Counted from the first letter of the stretch, positions 27,723-35,839 are shown. The stretch: 64,000 nucleotides of DNA from Actinomyces radicidentis (GCF_001553565.1 NZ_CP014228.1:1922001-1986000); one strand, 5' to 3'. Notes: generated by a model from the sequence alone, not told the origin. Made by a program: numbers and translations.

Positions 27723-28408
27723 GCGCAGTGCGCGACGCGACGCACACGACCGGGATCGACGGGGCGGCCGCGCGCTTCCTCACGGTCGGGCACTCGAACC
27801 TCGAGCTCGAGGACTTCCTCGCGATGCTCACCGAGGCGGGCGTCACCGACGTCGTCGACGTGCGCCGCCTGCCCGGCTCGCGCAAGTACCCCTGGTTCGA
27901 CCAGGACCCCCTGCGCGAGTCGCTCGCCGGAGCCGGGATCGGCTACCACTACCTCGTGGTGCTCACAGGGCGCCGGCCCCGCCAGAAGGACGTCGACCCG
28001 GCGCTCAACGCCTTCTGGGAGAACCAGTCCTTCCACAACTACGCCGACTACGCGCTCGGCGCGGAGTTCGCCGACGGGCTCGCCGAGCTGCGCACCGGCT
28101 TCGGGGCGCGCCCGGCGGTCATGTGCTCCGAGGCCGTGTGGTGGCGCTGCCACCGCCGCCTCATCGCCGACCGCCTGCTGGCCGCCGGCGAGGACGTCCG
28201 CCACCTCATGGGGCCGGGCAAGGAGGCTCGCGCGACCCTCACCCGCGGCGCCGTCGTCGGGCAGGGCGGGAGGGTCACCTACCCGGCCGCCGACCGAGCC
28301 GCGTGCCGCGGTCCGCCCGGAGCCGTCGGCCCGTGGCACCGCCCGCCCGGCCGATCCGCTGATGGCCGCCGGACCGGGGCGGGCGTCGTCGGTAGCCTTC
28401 GGGCATGA
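27719..28408 (+). CDS. DUF488-family protein
   Basis: A 229-aa protein of unknown function. FLTVGHSNLELEDFLAMLTEAGVTDVVDVRR and MCSEAVWWRCHRRLIADRLL (Cys and His residues) are the two halves of the DUF488 signature. The C-terminal ~45 residues are low-complexity and Pro/Arg-rich and may not fold. The GTG start is embedded in the stop of the Nei-like gene, suggesting a link to DNA repair, but this is only positional. Confidence 0.85.
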   Translation: MSAVRDATHTTGIDGAAARFLTVGHSNLELEDFLAMLTEAGVTDVVDVRRLPGSRKYPWFDQDPLRESLAGAGIGYHYLVVLTGRRPRQKDVDPALNAFWENQSFHNYADYALGAEFADGLAELRTGFGARPAVMCSEAVWWRCHRRLIADRLLAAGEDVRHLMGPGKEARATLTRGAVVGQGGRVTYPAADRAACRGPPGAVGPWHRPPGRSADGRRTGAGVVGSLRA

Positions 28409-29736
28409 GCACCGCGCCCCGTCTCGTCTCCGGCCCCTGGTCCGCCGCCACCGCCGGCCTCCTCACCCGCGACCACCGGGTCGCCGTCCCCTTCGACCGC
28501 TCCGGCGCCGGCGACCGCTTCCCGGACGGGAGCGCCGTGGGCTCTGAGACCATCACCGTGTACGCGCGCGAGGTGGTCCGTCTCTGCGACGCCGACGGCG
28601 CCCCCGAGGACGGCCCCGCCCCGGACCGCCCGTGGCTCGTCTTCCTCCAGGGCGGCCCCGGCTGCGAGTCCCCGCGCCCCTCCGCCGACGGCGGCGCCGG
28701 CTGGCTCGGCGCCGTCCTCGAGCACTACCGCGTCCTCCTCCTCGACCAGCGCGGCACGGGGGCCTCCACGCCGGTCGACCGCGCCGACCTCGGAGGCGAC
28801 GCCGCCGGCACGGCCCGCCTGCTCATCCACCTGCGCGCCGACGAGATCGTCGAGGACTGCGAGGACCTGCGCCGCGCCCTCGGCGTCGACCGCTGGAGCC
28901 TGCTCGGCCAGTCCTTCGGCGGCTTCTGCGTCACCCGCTACCTGTCCGCCCACGCCGGCTCCCTCGAGACCGTCTACCTCACCGGCGGGCTGCCCGCCGT
29001 CGGCCACTCGGTCGACGAGGCCTACGCCCTCACTTACGAGGCGATGCGCCTCAAGAGCGAGGACTTCTACTCGCGCTACCCGGCCGACCGCGACCGGGTG
29101 GCCGCGCTCATGGAGGCCGCGGCCCGCGGCGAGGTCCGCACCGCCGCCGGCGACGTCGTCGGCCCCACCCGCCTGCGCGGCCTCGGCTCGACGCTCGGAG
29201 CGAGCGGCGGGATCGACGCCCTCCACCACCTCCTCGAGCGGGACCCGGCCTCGTGGGCCTTCCGCTACGACCTCGGAGCGATGCTGCCCTTCGGCGGCCG
29301 CAACCCGCTCTACGCCGTCATCCACGAGTCCTGCTGGGCCGACGGCGGCGCCACCCCCTGGGCCGCCGAGCGAGTCAGGCCGACCGCCTTCGACAACGAC
29401 CCGACGCTGCTCACCGGCGAGCACGTCACCCGCGACTCCTTCGCCGAGGACTCGACGCTGCGCCCGTGGCGGGAGGTCGCGGAGATCCTCGCCGAGCACG
29501 AGTGGCCTCGGCTCTACGACGAGGCCGCGCTGCGGGTTGCGAACGTACCCGGGGCGGCCGCGGTGTACGCCCGGGACGTCTACGTCCCGATGACGACGAG
29601 CCTGGAGACCGCCTCGCTCATGCCGCGGCTGCGGACCTGGGTGACGAGCGAGTACGAGCACAACGGCTCGAGCGCCAGCGGGGGAGCAGTCTTCCGCCGC
29701 CTCCGCCACCTCGCCGCCGGCGCCCTCATCCGCTGA
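28405..29736 (+). CDS. pip: Proline iminopeptidase-like alpha/beta hydrolase
   Basis: A 443-aa S33-family hydrolase that probably releases N-terminal proline. LVFLQGGPGCESPRP is the oxyanion region, VLLLDQRGTGASTPVD follows, and the nucleophile is Ser170 in LGQSFGGFCV. C-terminal Asp and His candidates are in YVPMTTSLETA and TWVTSEYEHNG. The ATG overlaps the DUF488 stop, yet TAGCCT lies exactly 6 nt upstream, so it may also be transcribed from its own leaderless promoter. Its stop codon lies at the edge of the first repeat unit. Confidence 0.87.
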   Translation: MSTAPRLVSGPWSAATAGLLTRDHRVAVPFDRSGAGDRFPDGSAVGSETITVYAREVVRLCDADGAPEDGPAPDRPWLVFLQGGPGCESPRPSADGGAGWLGAVLEHYRVLLLDQRGTGASTPVDRADLGGDAAGTARLLIHLRADEIVEDCEDLRRALGVDRWSLLGQSFGGFCVTRYLSAHAGSLETVYLTGGLPAVGHSVDEAYALTYEAMRLKSEDFYSRYPADRDRVAALMEAAARGEVRTAAGDVVGPTRLRGLGSTLGASGGIDALHHLLERDPASWAFRYDLGAMLPFGGRNPLYAVIHESCWADGGATPWAAERVRPTAFDNDPTLLTGEHVTRDSFAEDSTLRPWREVAEILAEHEWPRLYDEAALRVANVPGAAAVYARDVYVPMTTSLETASLMPRLRTWVTSEYEHNGSSASGGAVFRRLRHLAAGALIR

Positions 29737-29866
29737 GATCGGGACATCCTGACGTCCAGATCGGGACATCCTGACGCTGAGATCGGGACGTGCCGGCGGT
29801 GGTGCCGGCACGTCCCGATCTCGCGGTTCAGATCTCCCGATCTCGAGGTCAACGTGTCCCGATCTC
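29735..29866. repeat. Cluster of 22-bp-period repeats in both orientations
   Basis: Forward units start at 29735, 29757 and 29779, exactly 22 bp apart (core GAGATCGGGACATCCTGAC; the third is only partly conserved). Inverted units lie at 29827-29845 (about 15/19) and 29848-29866 (about 16/19). The same element occurs at 8881-8921. It fills the gap between the convergent pip and cysE genes. Confidence 0.85.
29779..29822. terminator. Perfect hairpin built from inverted repeat units
   Basis: A perfect 19-bp stem (29779-29797 with 29804-29822) and 6-nt loop. The outer 11 bp of each arm belong to the repeat core. It lies between convergent pip and cysE and probably terminates both. Confidence 0.8.
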
Positions 29867-29878
29867 GGTGAGGGCTCG

Positions 29879-30457
29879 TCAGATGTAGATGGTCGGGTCG
29901 AGCATGAGCTCGGGGTCGACGCGCGGGTCGCGCACGCGCGCCGGGACGCCCACGCCCACGTGGTCGGCCGGCAGGTTCTTCACCAGCACGGCGTTCGCGC
30001 CGATCTTCGCGCCGTCCTCCACCGTCACCGGGCCGAGCACCTTCGCGCCCGTCCCGATCTGGACGTTGTTGCCGATGGTGGGGTGGCGCTTGCCGGGGTT
30101 CATCGACACGCCTCCGAGGGTGACGCCGTGGAAGATGAGGACGTCGTCGCCGACCTCCGCCGTCTCCCCGATGACGACGCCCATGCCGTGGTCGATGAAG
30201 AGCCGGTCCCCGATCTTCGCCGCCGGGTGGATCTCGATGCCGGTGGCGCTCCGGGCGGCCTGGGACAGGGCTCGCGCCGCGAAGGTGTGCCCGTTGCTCC
30301 AGAGCTTGTGGGCGGCGCGGTAGGCCCACAAGGCGTGCACGCCCGGGTAGAGGAGCGCGACCTCGGCGCTCGACCGCGCCGCGGGGTCCCGCTTGCGGGC
30401 GGTGGCGAGGTCCTCGCGGGCGAGGTCGAGGAAGGACCGGTTCTTCTTCTGGGGCAT
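29879..30457 (-). CDS. cysE: Serine O-acetyltransferase
   Basis: A 192-aa enzyme making O-acetylserine from serine and acetyl-CoA, the substrate of CysK. The left-handed β-helix hexapeptide repeats run from about residue 72 ([44 protein letters not shown]) to about 165, with catalytic His residues in [12 protein letters not shown] and IFHGVTLGG. The short N-terminal helical region makes it an EpsC/short-type SAT. AGGAG precedes the ATG. It lies downstream of cysK on the same strand, separated by a terminator. Confidence 0.95.
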   Translation of the reverse strand: MPQKKNRSFLDLAREDLATARKRDPAARSSAEVALLYPGVHALWAYRAAHKLWSNGHTFAARALSQAARSATGIEIHPAAKIGDRLFIDHGMGVVIGETAEVGDDVLIFHGVTLGGVSMNPGKRHPTIGNNVQIGTGAKVLGPVTVEDGAKIGANAVLVKNLPADHVGVGVPARVRDPRVDPELMLDPTIYI

Positions 30458-30521
30458 GTGCTCCTCCTGAACGTCCCCGGCCTCCGGCCGGTGCGGGTTG
30501 CGAGACCTGCTGCGCGAACGT

Positions 30522-30559
30522 CGACGGCGGTGCTCCTGTTCCCAGGAGCACCGCCGTCG
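30522..30559 (-). terminator. Terminator hairpin between cysK and cysE
   Basis: A perfect 17-bp stem (30522-30538 with 30543-30559) and 4-nt TTCC loop directly follow cysK. Read-through would be needed for cotranscription with cysE, so cysE may have a separate promoter. Confidence 0.8.
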
Positions 30560-30605
30560 GTCTCAGCGCCTCAGGGACGGCGGCCGAGACTCGCGCAGGA
30601 GAACC

Positions 30606-31532
30606 TCAGTTGAGGTACTCGGAGTACAGGGGGGTGGACAGGTAGCGCTCGCCGGTGTCGGGGAGGACCGTGACGATGGTCTTGCCCTCGAGCTCGGGAC
30701 GCTGGGACAGCTGGTCCGCGGCGGCCAGGGCGGCACCGGAGGAGATGCCCACAAGGAGGCCCTCCTCCTTCGCGGTGCGGCGGGCGTAGACGAGCGCGTC
30801 GTCGGAGGTGATGTGGAGCAGCTCGTCCCAGACGGACTGGTCGAGCACGTCCGGCACCACGTTCGGGCCGAGGCCCTGGATCTTGTGCGGTCCGGCGTTG
30901 CCCTCGGAGAGCAGCGGGGACTCGGCCGGCTCGACGCCGTAGACCTTGACGCCGGGGACCTGCTCGCGCAGGACCTGGCCGACGCCGGTGAGGGTGCCGC
31001 CGGTGCCGATGCCGGCGACGAAGACGTCGACCTTGCCGTCGGTGGCCTCGAGGATCTCGCGGGCGGTGGTCTCGCGGTGGACGCGCGGGTTGGCCTCGTT
31101 GGTGAACTGGGAGGCGAGGATCGAGTTCGGCGTGGCCGCCTGGATCTCCTCGGCCTTCTTGACGGCCCCGGCGACGCCGCCCTCGGAGGTGAGGACGAGC
31201 TCGGCGCCGAAGGCGCGCATGATCGCGCGGCGCTCCTTGGACATGGTCTCGGGCATCGTGATGATGACCTTGTAGCCGAGGGCCGCACCGACCATCGACA
31301 GGCCGACGCCGGTGTTGCCGGAGGTGGCCTCGATGATGGTGCCGCCGGGCTTGAGGGCGCCGGACTCCTCCGCCGCGCGGACGATGGACAGGGCGATGCG
31401 GTCCTTGACGGAGCCGGCGGGCTCGAAGGCCTCGACCTTCGCCAGGACGGTGGCGGGGCCGGAGATGACGCGGTTGATCTTGACGAGCGGGGTGCCGCCG
31501 ACGGCCTCGGTGATGTCGTTCAGGTAAGCCAT
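30606..31532 (-). CDS. cysK: Cysteine synthase A (O-acetylserine sulfhydrylase)
   Basis: A 308-aa PLP enzyme forming cysteine from O-acetylserine and sulfide. The PLP lysine is in EPAGSVKDRIALSIV (about residue 44), the substrate loop in ATSGNTGVGLS (about 71) and the phosphate-binding loop in GIGTGGTLTGVG (about 178). The ATG at 31530-31532 gives the family start AYLNDITEAVGGTPL; the longer upstream frame is not conserved. It is preceded by a 270-nt leader with a cysteine-rich upstream peptide. Confidence 0.96.
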   Translation of the reverse strand: MAYLNDITEAVGGTPLVKINRVISGPATVLAKVEAFEPAGSVKDRIALSIVRAAEESGALKPGGTIIEATSGNTGVGLSMVGAALGYKVIITMPETMSKERRAIMRAFGAELVLTSEGGVAGAVKKAEEIQAATPNSILASQFTNEANPRVHRETTAREILEATDGKVDVFVAGIGTGGTLTGVGQVLREQVPGVKVYGVEPAESPLLSEGNAGPHKIQGLGPNVVPDVLDQSVWDELLHITSDDALVYARRTAKEEGLLVGISSGAALAAADQLSQRPELEGKTIVTVLPDTGERYLSTPLYSEYLN

Positions 31533-31802
31533 GATGAGTCTCCTCGTGGATGATCCCGGTGCGGCTGCGGGCGGCGGCCGCTGGGCTGGTGATTGAGGTG
31601 GTCCGGTGCCGGCCCGGTGGGGTCCGGCGCTGACGGATCGCGTCCGTCGGTGCGTGGGCGGGTGGGAGACGGTCGGGCGCCGCCTGCGTCTGCTGGGAGC
31701 CAGAGAACGGTCAGGGCCTGGTGCGGAGGACCGGGGGTGCGTCCCACCCCGAGCGCCGGGCATGCGCGCAGCGACGCGCGCACAGTGTCAAGGCCAGGCG
31801 CC
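31533..31802 (-). promoter_or_regulatory. cysK leader region with hairpins after the Cys-rich peptide
   Basis: This 270-nt stretch runs from the leader peptide stop to cysK. Right after the peptide stop are a 7-bp hairpin (31763-31782, arms TGCGCGC/GCGCGCA) and a 6-bp hairpin (31735-31751, GGGGTG/CACCCC). Such structures are where ribosome position on the leader peptide could change termination or access to downstream RNA. A TTGACA occurs on the minus strand near 31786-31791, but no -10 follows at 17 bp. Confidence 0.45.
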
Positions 31803-31859
31803 CTATCGACACTGACAGCAGGAGCAGGACATCGCACGCATGAGGCTCGTAGCCATCAT
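31803..31859 (-). CDS. Cysteine-rich leader peptide upstream of cysK
   Basis: An 18-residue peptide, MMATSLMRAMSCSCCQCR, followed by TAG. Four of its last seven residues are cysteine (TGC, TGC, TGT, TGT). A good ribosome binding site (GAGGAG, then CACCCC) precedes the ATG. Poly-Cys upstream peptides that sense cysteine supply through ribosome pausing have been reported in mycobacteria, and streptomycetes carry similar leader peptides before sulfur genes. The position before cysK makes a cysteine-responsive role likely. Translation and mechanism here are inferred. Confidence 0.8.
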   Translation of the reverse strand: MMATSLMRAMSCSCCQCR

Positions 31860-32011
31860 GGGGTGCTCCTCTCCGCTGGAGGCCGCCGCGGTGGCGACCC
31901 GTCGCGGGAAGGTTAGCGCCGACGTCGTGGCGGACGTCAAGTTCCCGCGGCGAGGGTCACACCCTGAGACGGGAGGCGGGCGCCCGACGGCGGGGCCGGG
32001 TGGGAGCGTCG

Positions 32012-32734
32012 TCAGGCGGGAAGCTCGATGACCCGGGAGCCCGCGGGCTCCGGTGCGGCCGCGCCCTGGGTGAGCTGCGCGACCACCTCCGCGAGCAGGG
32101 CCGCGTCGTCGGCGTCCCCGGTGGTGACGAGGACGACGGCGTGGGTGGCGCCCCAGATCGTCTCCTCGACGTCGATCCCGCCGCCCGCGCCGCCGGAGAG
32201 CCCGCGCAGCTCCGCCTCGAGGCGGCCGGCGTCGGCGACCGGCACGCGCACGTCCCACAGGTCGCGCGCGGCGACCCGGACCCGCCCCGCGGCCTCGAGG
32301 GCCTGGGCCGCGGCCTCGGAGTAGGCGCGCACGAGCCCGCCGGTGCCGAGCAGGGTCCCGCCGAAGTAGCGGGTGACGACGACGGTGGTCGCGGTGAGGC
32401 CGCTGCCGCGCAGGACCTCGAGGATGGGCTGGCCCGCCGTGCCCGACGGCTCGCCGTCGTCGCTGGAGCGCTCGATCGGCTGGGCGCCGTCGACGGGCAC
32501 CGTGAAGGCGGAGCAGTGGTGGCGCGCCTCCGGGTGGGCGGACCGGACCGCGGCGATGAAGGCGCGGGCCTCCTCCTCGGTGTCGGTGCGGGCGGCGCGG
32601 GCGAGGAAGTGGGAGCGCTTGACCTCGAGGTCGGTCTCGGGCTGTTCCCCGCGTGCCAGCGCGAGGCGGGCTGCGGGCGCGGTCCCGGGGCCGGCGGCAC
32701 CGGTGGGGGAGGGGCTGGAGTCGGGCTGCGGCAT
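32012..32734 (-). CDS. IMPACT/YigZ-family protein
   Basis: A 240-aa protein. The UPF0029 signature region HHCSAFTVP...[21 protein letters not shown], followed by [23 protein letters not shown] (about residues 90-150), is characteristic of YigZ/IMPACT. A variable N-terminus and a DUF1949-like C-terminal half follow. In eukaryotes IMPACT regulates Gcn2; the bacterial role is unknown. The region between it and the cysK leader peptide (31860-32011) shows no gene. Confidence 0.9.
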   Translation of the reverse strand: MPQPDSSPSPTGAAGPGTAPAARLALARGEQPETDLEVKRSHFLARAARTDTEEEARAFIAAVRSAHPEARHHCSAFTVPVDGAQPIERSSDDGEPSGTAGQPILEVLRGSGLTATTVVVTRYFGGTLLGTGGLVRAYSEAAAQALEAAGRVRVAARDLWDVRVPVADAGRLEAELRGLSGGAGGGIDVEETIWGATHAVVLVTTGDADDAALLAEVVAQLTQGAAAPEPAGSRVIELPA

Positions 32735-32883
32735 GAGGGCATGATGGCAGGCCCCGACGGGACTGATCTCACACGGCGGCCGACGCGCCCGGGGTGGAAG
32801 GGGCTTGGCCGGAGTCGTTATGGTGTCCCTCGGTCCAGTTTCCGTTGGATCGAACGATCCCCAGACTTGAGAGGAGCGGGCTC

Positions 32884-33048
32884 ATGGCAGTGCCGAAGCG
32901 GAAGATGTCCCGCAGCAACACCCGTAACCGCCGGTCGCAGTGGAAGGCCGAGCTCACCGAGCTCAACACCATCCGCGTCGCTGGCCGCGAGATCACCGTG
33001 CCCCGCCGCCTGGCGAAGGCCTACAAGACCGGTCTCATCGAGCACTGA
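32884..33048 (+). CDS. rpmF: 50S ribosomal protein L32 (zinc-free form)
   Basis: A 54-aa protein beginning [23 protein letters not shown], the L32 N-terminus. It has no cysteine, so it is the zinc-independent (C-minus) form like the mycobacterial protein ([16 protein letters not shown] end). GAGAGGAG precedes the ATG. A 14-bp palindrome-like element GGATCG-AA-CGATCC lies at 32847-32860 in the leader. It ends in a small hairpin and is followed by tRNA genes. Confidence 0.95.
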   Translation: MAVPKRKMSRSNTRNRRSQWKAELTELNTIRVAGREITVPRRLAKAYKTGLIEH

Positions 33049-33057
33049 TCTTGTGGT

Positions 33058-33075
33058 GGGTCGAGTGATCGACCC
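33058..33075 (+). terminator. Short hairpin after rpmF
   Basis: A 7-bp stem GGGTCGA/TCGACCC with a GTGA loop lies directly between rpmF and tRNA-Gly. Weak for a terminator; it may be a processing signal. Confidence 0.45.
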
Positions 33076-33082
33076 TCCGTAC

Positions 33083-33153
33083 GCGGGTGTAGCTCAATGG
33101 TAGAGCCTCTGCCTTCCAAGCAGATTGCGCGGGTTCGATTCCCGTCACCCGCT
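33083..33153 (+). tRNA. tRNA-Gly (UCC anticodon)
   Basis: The acceptor stem GCGGGTG pairs with CACCCGC (33146-33152). The D arm is AGCTCAATGGTAGAGC. The anticodon stem CTGCC/GCAG frames TTCCAA with anticodon TCC, and GGGTTCGATTCCC forms the T arm. CCA is not encoded. Confidence 0.95.
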
Positions 33154-33157
33154 CGGT

Positions 33158-33205
33158 GATCGAGTGAGGCCGTCGTCGGATGTCCGACGACGGCCTCACT
33201 CGATC
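33158..33205. terminator. Perfect 23-bp inverted repeat between the two tRNA genes
   Basis: Arms 33158-33180 and 33183-33205 are perfectly complementary around a 2-nt centre. It fills almost all of the space between tRNA-Gly and tRNA-Pro, ending 2 bp before the latter. It probably terminates the tRNA-Gly transcript or guides processing. Confidence 0.75.
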
Positions 33206-33207
33206 CA

Positions 33208-33284
33208 CGGGGTATAGCGCAGCTTGGTAGCGCGCCTGCTTTGGGAGCAGGAGATCGTGGGTTCAAATCCCGCTACCCCGACCA
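33208..33284 (+). tRNA. tRNA-Pro (UGG anticodon)
   Basis: The acceptor stem CGGGGTA pairs with TACCCCG (33274-33280). The D arm is GCGCAGCTTGGTAGCGC. The anticodon loop TTTGGGA gives anticodon TGG, with stem CCTGC/GCAGG. The T arm is GTGGGTTCAAATCCCGC. CCA is encoded at 33282-33284. Confidence 0.95.
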
Positions 33285-33468
33285 TCGCCCCGGGGTGGGG
33301 CTGTCGCGATCTGCATGGGTCGCGCTCGGTGCCTCGTTGAGGGCGTCTGAACCGATGCGACGACGCTCTCGTGCTCGTTGCATCCCGCGGCCCCGTGCCC
33401 GTTCCATACAGAGCCTGTCACCATTGCCTCGGCGTTCCCTACTGGCCTCGCCCGCGTAGCCTGCGGCC

Positions 33469-33759
33469 GTGCCCTCCTACCGCTCCATCCTCACCATCGG
33501 CGCTCTCCACCCCGGCCGCGGCCCGCAGGCCGTCGAGGACGCCGCCCGCGCCGCCGTCACCGAGACGACGACGCTCGAGTCCTTCCAGGTCGACGTCGTC
33601 TCCGGCGAGCCGCGCGTGGCCGTCCGCTTCACCGGCGCCGACGACGGCGAGGCCCGCGAGGTCCACGCGCGCACGTCCGCCGCGGTGCGCGAGGTCGCCT
33701 CAGCGCCCCGCGCCGTCCTCGCCAAGGTCGTCTCCGGGCGGAGCGTCCCGATCATCTGA
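33469..33759 (+). CDS. Small conserved-looking protein of unknown function
   Basis: A 96-aa protein with a GTG start and TAGCCT exactly 6 nt upstream, fitting a leaderless transcript. It is soluble and has no recognised motif. The pattern of β-strand/helix alternation (YRSILTIGALHPGRGPQAVEDAARAAV...ESFQVDVVSGEPRVAVRFTG) suggests a small α/β fold. Codon bias supports it as a real gene. It lies between tRNA-Pro and trigger factor. Confidence 0.65.
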   Translation: MPSYRSILTIGALHPGRGPQAVEDAARAAVTETTTLESFQVDVVSGEPRVAVRFTGADDGEAREVHARTSAAVREVASAPRAVLAKVVSGRSVPII

Positions 33760-33842
33760 ACCGCCGCGCGGCGGGCGCCGTCGCGGCGCAGCGCCCTGGA
33801 CGCCCGCTGTGCCCCGTCTCATTTTCCGGGTGGCGCCGCCCT

Positions 33843-33857
33843 TGCCATAAGATGGCA
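33843..33857 (+). promoter_or_regulatory. Inverted repeat overlapping a -10-like hexamer before tig
   Basis: TGCCAT-AAG-ATGGCA (33843-33857) contains TAAGAT (33848-33853), a good -10. A matching -35 is not clear. Transcription from here would give a leader of about 90 nt. A dyad on the -10 suggests a repressor or activator site. Confidence 0.4.
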
Positions 33858-33946
33858 CGGATTGACGCCGCACAGGGGCGTCGGCCGGGAGGCTCCGTGA
33901 GCGTCCCGCGCGAACACCAGCCACTCGTATATCGGAGTACACCCTC

Positions 33947-35302
33947 GTGAAGAGCACTGTCGAGAACATCGACCCCGCGCGCATCAAGCTGACCGTCGAG
34001 GTCCCGTACGAGGAGCTCAAGCCGAGCCTCGACGCCGCTTACCAGGAGATCGGCTCCCAGATCCAGGTCCCGGGCTTCCGCCGCGGTCACGTCCCGACCC
34101 AGGTCATCGACCAGCGCGTCGGTCGCGGTGCGGTCATCCAGGAGGCCGTCAACGACAAGCTCCCCGACTTCTACCGCGACGCCCTCGCCGAGGCCGACCG
34201 CGTCCCGATGGCGCAGCCCTCCGTCGAGGTCACCGAGCTCCCCAACGTCACCGGCGCCCAGGGCGGCCAGCTCGCCTTCACCGCCGAGGTCACCGTCCGC
34301 CCCGAGATCGAGCTCCCCGAGCTCTCCGGCCTCAAGGTCACGGTCGACCCGATCACCGTCTCCGACGAGGACGTCGAGACCGAGCTCGAGAACCTCCGCG
34401 CCCGCTTCGGCTCCCTCAAGTCCGTCAAGCGCAAGGCCAAGACTGGCGACTTCGTCACCATCGACCTCAAGGCCGTCATCGACGGCGAGGAGGTCGACTC
34501 CGTGTCCGGCGTCTCCTACGAGATCGGCAAGGGCAACATGCTCAAGGGCCTGGACACCGCCCTGCGCGGCCTCCACTCCGAGGAGACCGCCACCTTCACC
34601 ACGAAGCTCGCCGGCGGCGAGCACGAGGGTGAGGAGGCCGAGGTCACCGTCACCGCCCAGTCCGTCAAGCAGCGCGAGCTCCCCGACGCCGACGACGACT
34701 TCGCCCAGATGGCCTCCGAGTTCGACACGATCGACGAGCTCAAGGAGGACCTGCGCAAGCAGGCCGGCGAGCGCAAGGAGGCCGACCAGGCCGTCGCCGC
34801 CCGTGACGCCCTGCTCGAGCAGCTCCGCGACGCCGTCAAGGTCGAGGCCCCGGCCGACGTCGTCGAGGACCAGGTCAAGCAGCACCTCCAGGTCGAGGGC
34901 AAGGAGGAGAACGACCCCCACGCCGAGGAGATCCGCGAGGAGATGGAGACCGGCGTCCGCGACCAGATCATCCTCGACGTCCTCGCCGAGAAGCTCGAGG
35001 TGGGCGTCAACCAGGATGAGCTCATCGAGTTCCTCATCCAGACCGCGCAGCAGTACGGCATGGAGCCCGGCCAGTTCATGCAGGGCGCCCAGCAGGCCGG
35101 TCAGATCCCGGCCTTCGTCTCCGAGATCGCCCGCAACAAGTCCCTCGCCATGGCCCTGCGCCAGGTCGAGGTCAAGGACACCGACGGCAACGACGTCGAC
35201 CTCACCGAGTACATCGGCTCCGACGAGCTCGACGCGCAGGACGCCGTCGACGCCGTCGAGGAGGCCGCCGCTGCCGCCGCCGAGGAGACCGAGGAGGCCT
35301 GA
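33947..35302 (+). CDS. tig: Trigger factor (ribosome-associated chaperone)
   Basis: A 451-aa ribosome-bound chaperone/prolyl isomerase. The ribosome-binding N-terminal domain includes the signature VPGFRRGHVPTQVI (about residues 42-55). The FKBP-like PPIase domain covers about 155-240 (TGDFVTIDLKAVIDG...YEIGKGNMLKGLDTAL). The C-terminal helical chaperone domain is followed by an acidic Ala/Glu tail. It starts with GTG and precedes clpP1-clpP2-clpX after an intervening cupin gene, the common tig-clpPX neighbourhood. Confidence 0.97.
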   Translation: MKSTVENIDPARIKLTVEVPYEELKPSLDAAYQEIGSQIQVPGFRRGHVPTQVIDQRVGRGAVIQEAVNDKLPDFYRDALAEADRVPMAQPSVEVTELPNVTGAQGGQLAFTAEVTVRPEIELPELSGLKVTVDPITVSDEDVETELENLRARFGSLKSVKRKAKTGDFVTIDLKAVIDGEEVDSVSGVSYEIGKGNMLKGLDTALRGLHSEETATFTTKLAGGEHEGEEAEVTVTAQSVKQRELPDADDDFAQMASEFDTIDELKEDLRKQAGERKEADQAVAARDALLEQLRDAVKVEAPADVVEDQVKQHLQVEGKEENDPHAEEIREEMETGVRDQIILDVLAEKLEVGVNQDELIEFLIQTAQQYGMEPGQFMQGAQQAGQIPAFVSEIARNKSLAMALRQVEVKDTDGNDVDLTEYIGSDELDAQDAVDAVEEAAAAAAEETEEA

Positions 35303-35352
35303 GTCCCCCCCGATTCCGACGAGACGGCGCGAGCCGTCGACCGGTCGCACGT

Positions 35353-35392
35353 GAGAGCGGGCCGCCACCCCACGGGGTGGCGGCCCGCTCTC
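35353..35392. terminator. Bidirectional terminator between tig and the cupin gene
   Basis: A perfect 19-bp stem (35353-35371 with 35374-35392) with a 2-nt centre lies between convergent genes. Confidence 0.8.
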
Positions 35393-35464
35393 CTGAGTGC
35401 GCAGGCGGCGGCGCGACGGGCGCGGCCCGGACGGGTGGCCTCGCCCGCGGGCCGGCCCGGGTGC

Positions 35465-35839
35465 TCAGAGCGTCTCGGCCGGCCTCGGCTGGTCGGCGCC
35501 GAGCCGGTCCACGTTGACGAGCACGAGCTGGAGCCTGGAGGGCTCCACGGCCGCGAGGTCGTGCTTCGTGCCCGGGGCGACGTAGACGACGTCGCCGGGC
35601 GCCAGGCGCTCGGTGCGGCCGTCCACGGTGAAGTCGAGGGAGCCCTCGAGGAGGGTGACGATGAGGGCCTTGGGGGAGGAGTGGTCCGGGACGCGCTCGC
35701 CGGCCGCGAGGAGGAGCTGCAGGGCGCGCAGCGCCTCGTTGTTGGTGACGACGCTCGTGGCGCGGCCCTCCGCGGGGATCGGCGCCTTCGCGTTGACCCC
35801 GAGGGAGAAGGTGGACTGGGCGGCGGACGTGACGGGCAC
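35465..35839 (-). CDS. Cupin-domain protein
   Basis: A 124-aa single-domain cupin. LAAGERVPDHSSPKALIVTLLEGSLDF matches cupin motif 1 and LAPGDVVYVAPGTKHDL motif 2, with His residues that could bind metal. GTG at 35839 was chosen because AGGAGG lies 5 nt upstream; an ATG 24 bp earlier has no such site. Substrate and role are unknown. It interrupts the tig-clpP neighbourhood on the opposite strand. Confidence 0.85.
   Translation of the reverse strand: MPVTSAAQSTFSLGVNAKAPIPAEGRATSVVTNNEALRALQLLLAAGERVPDHSSPKALIVTLLEGSLDFTVDGRTERLAPGDVVYVAPGTKHDLAAVEPSRLQLVLVNVDRLGADQPRPAETL

Noticed and set aside
30040-30062. Extra copy of the 22-bp repeat inside cysE
   Set aside because: Only GTCCCGATCT matches and it lies in coding sequence; the flanks do not match. 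The same applies to GTCCCGATCTC near 63709 in the TauE gene.
31786-31791. TTGACA as the cysK promoter within the leader
   Set aside because: No -10-like hexamer lies 16-18 bp downstream on the minus strand. The Cys-rich peptide upstream argues for transcription starting before 31859.
33285-33468. Integrative element at the 3' end of tRNA-Pro
   Set aside because: No integrase, no repeated tRNA 3' end and no phage genes downstream; the next genes are a small protein and tig.
33843-33857. CIRCE heat-shock operator before tig
   Set aside because: The dyad TGCCAT-AAG-ATGGCA does not match TTAGCACTC-N9-GAGTGCTAA.
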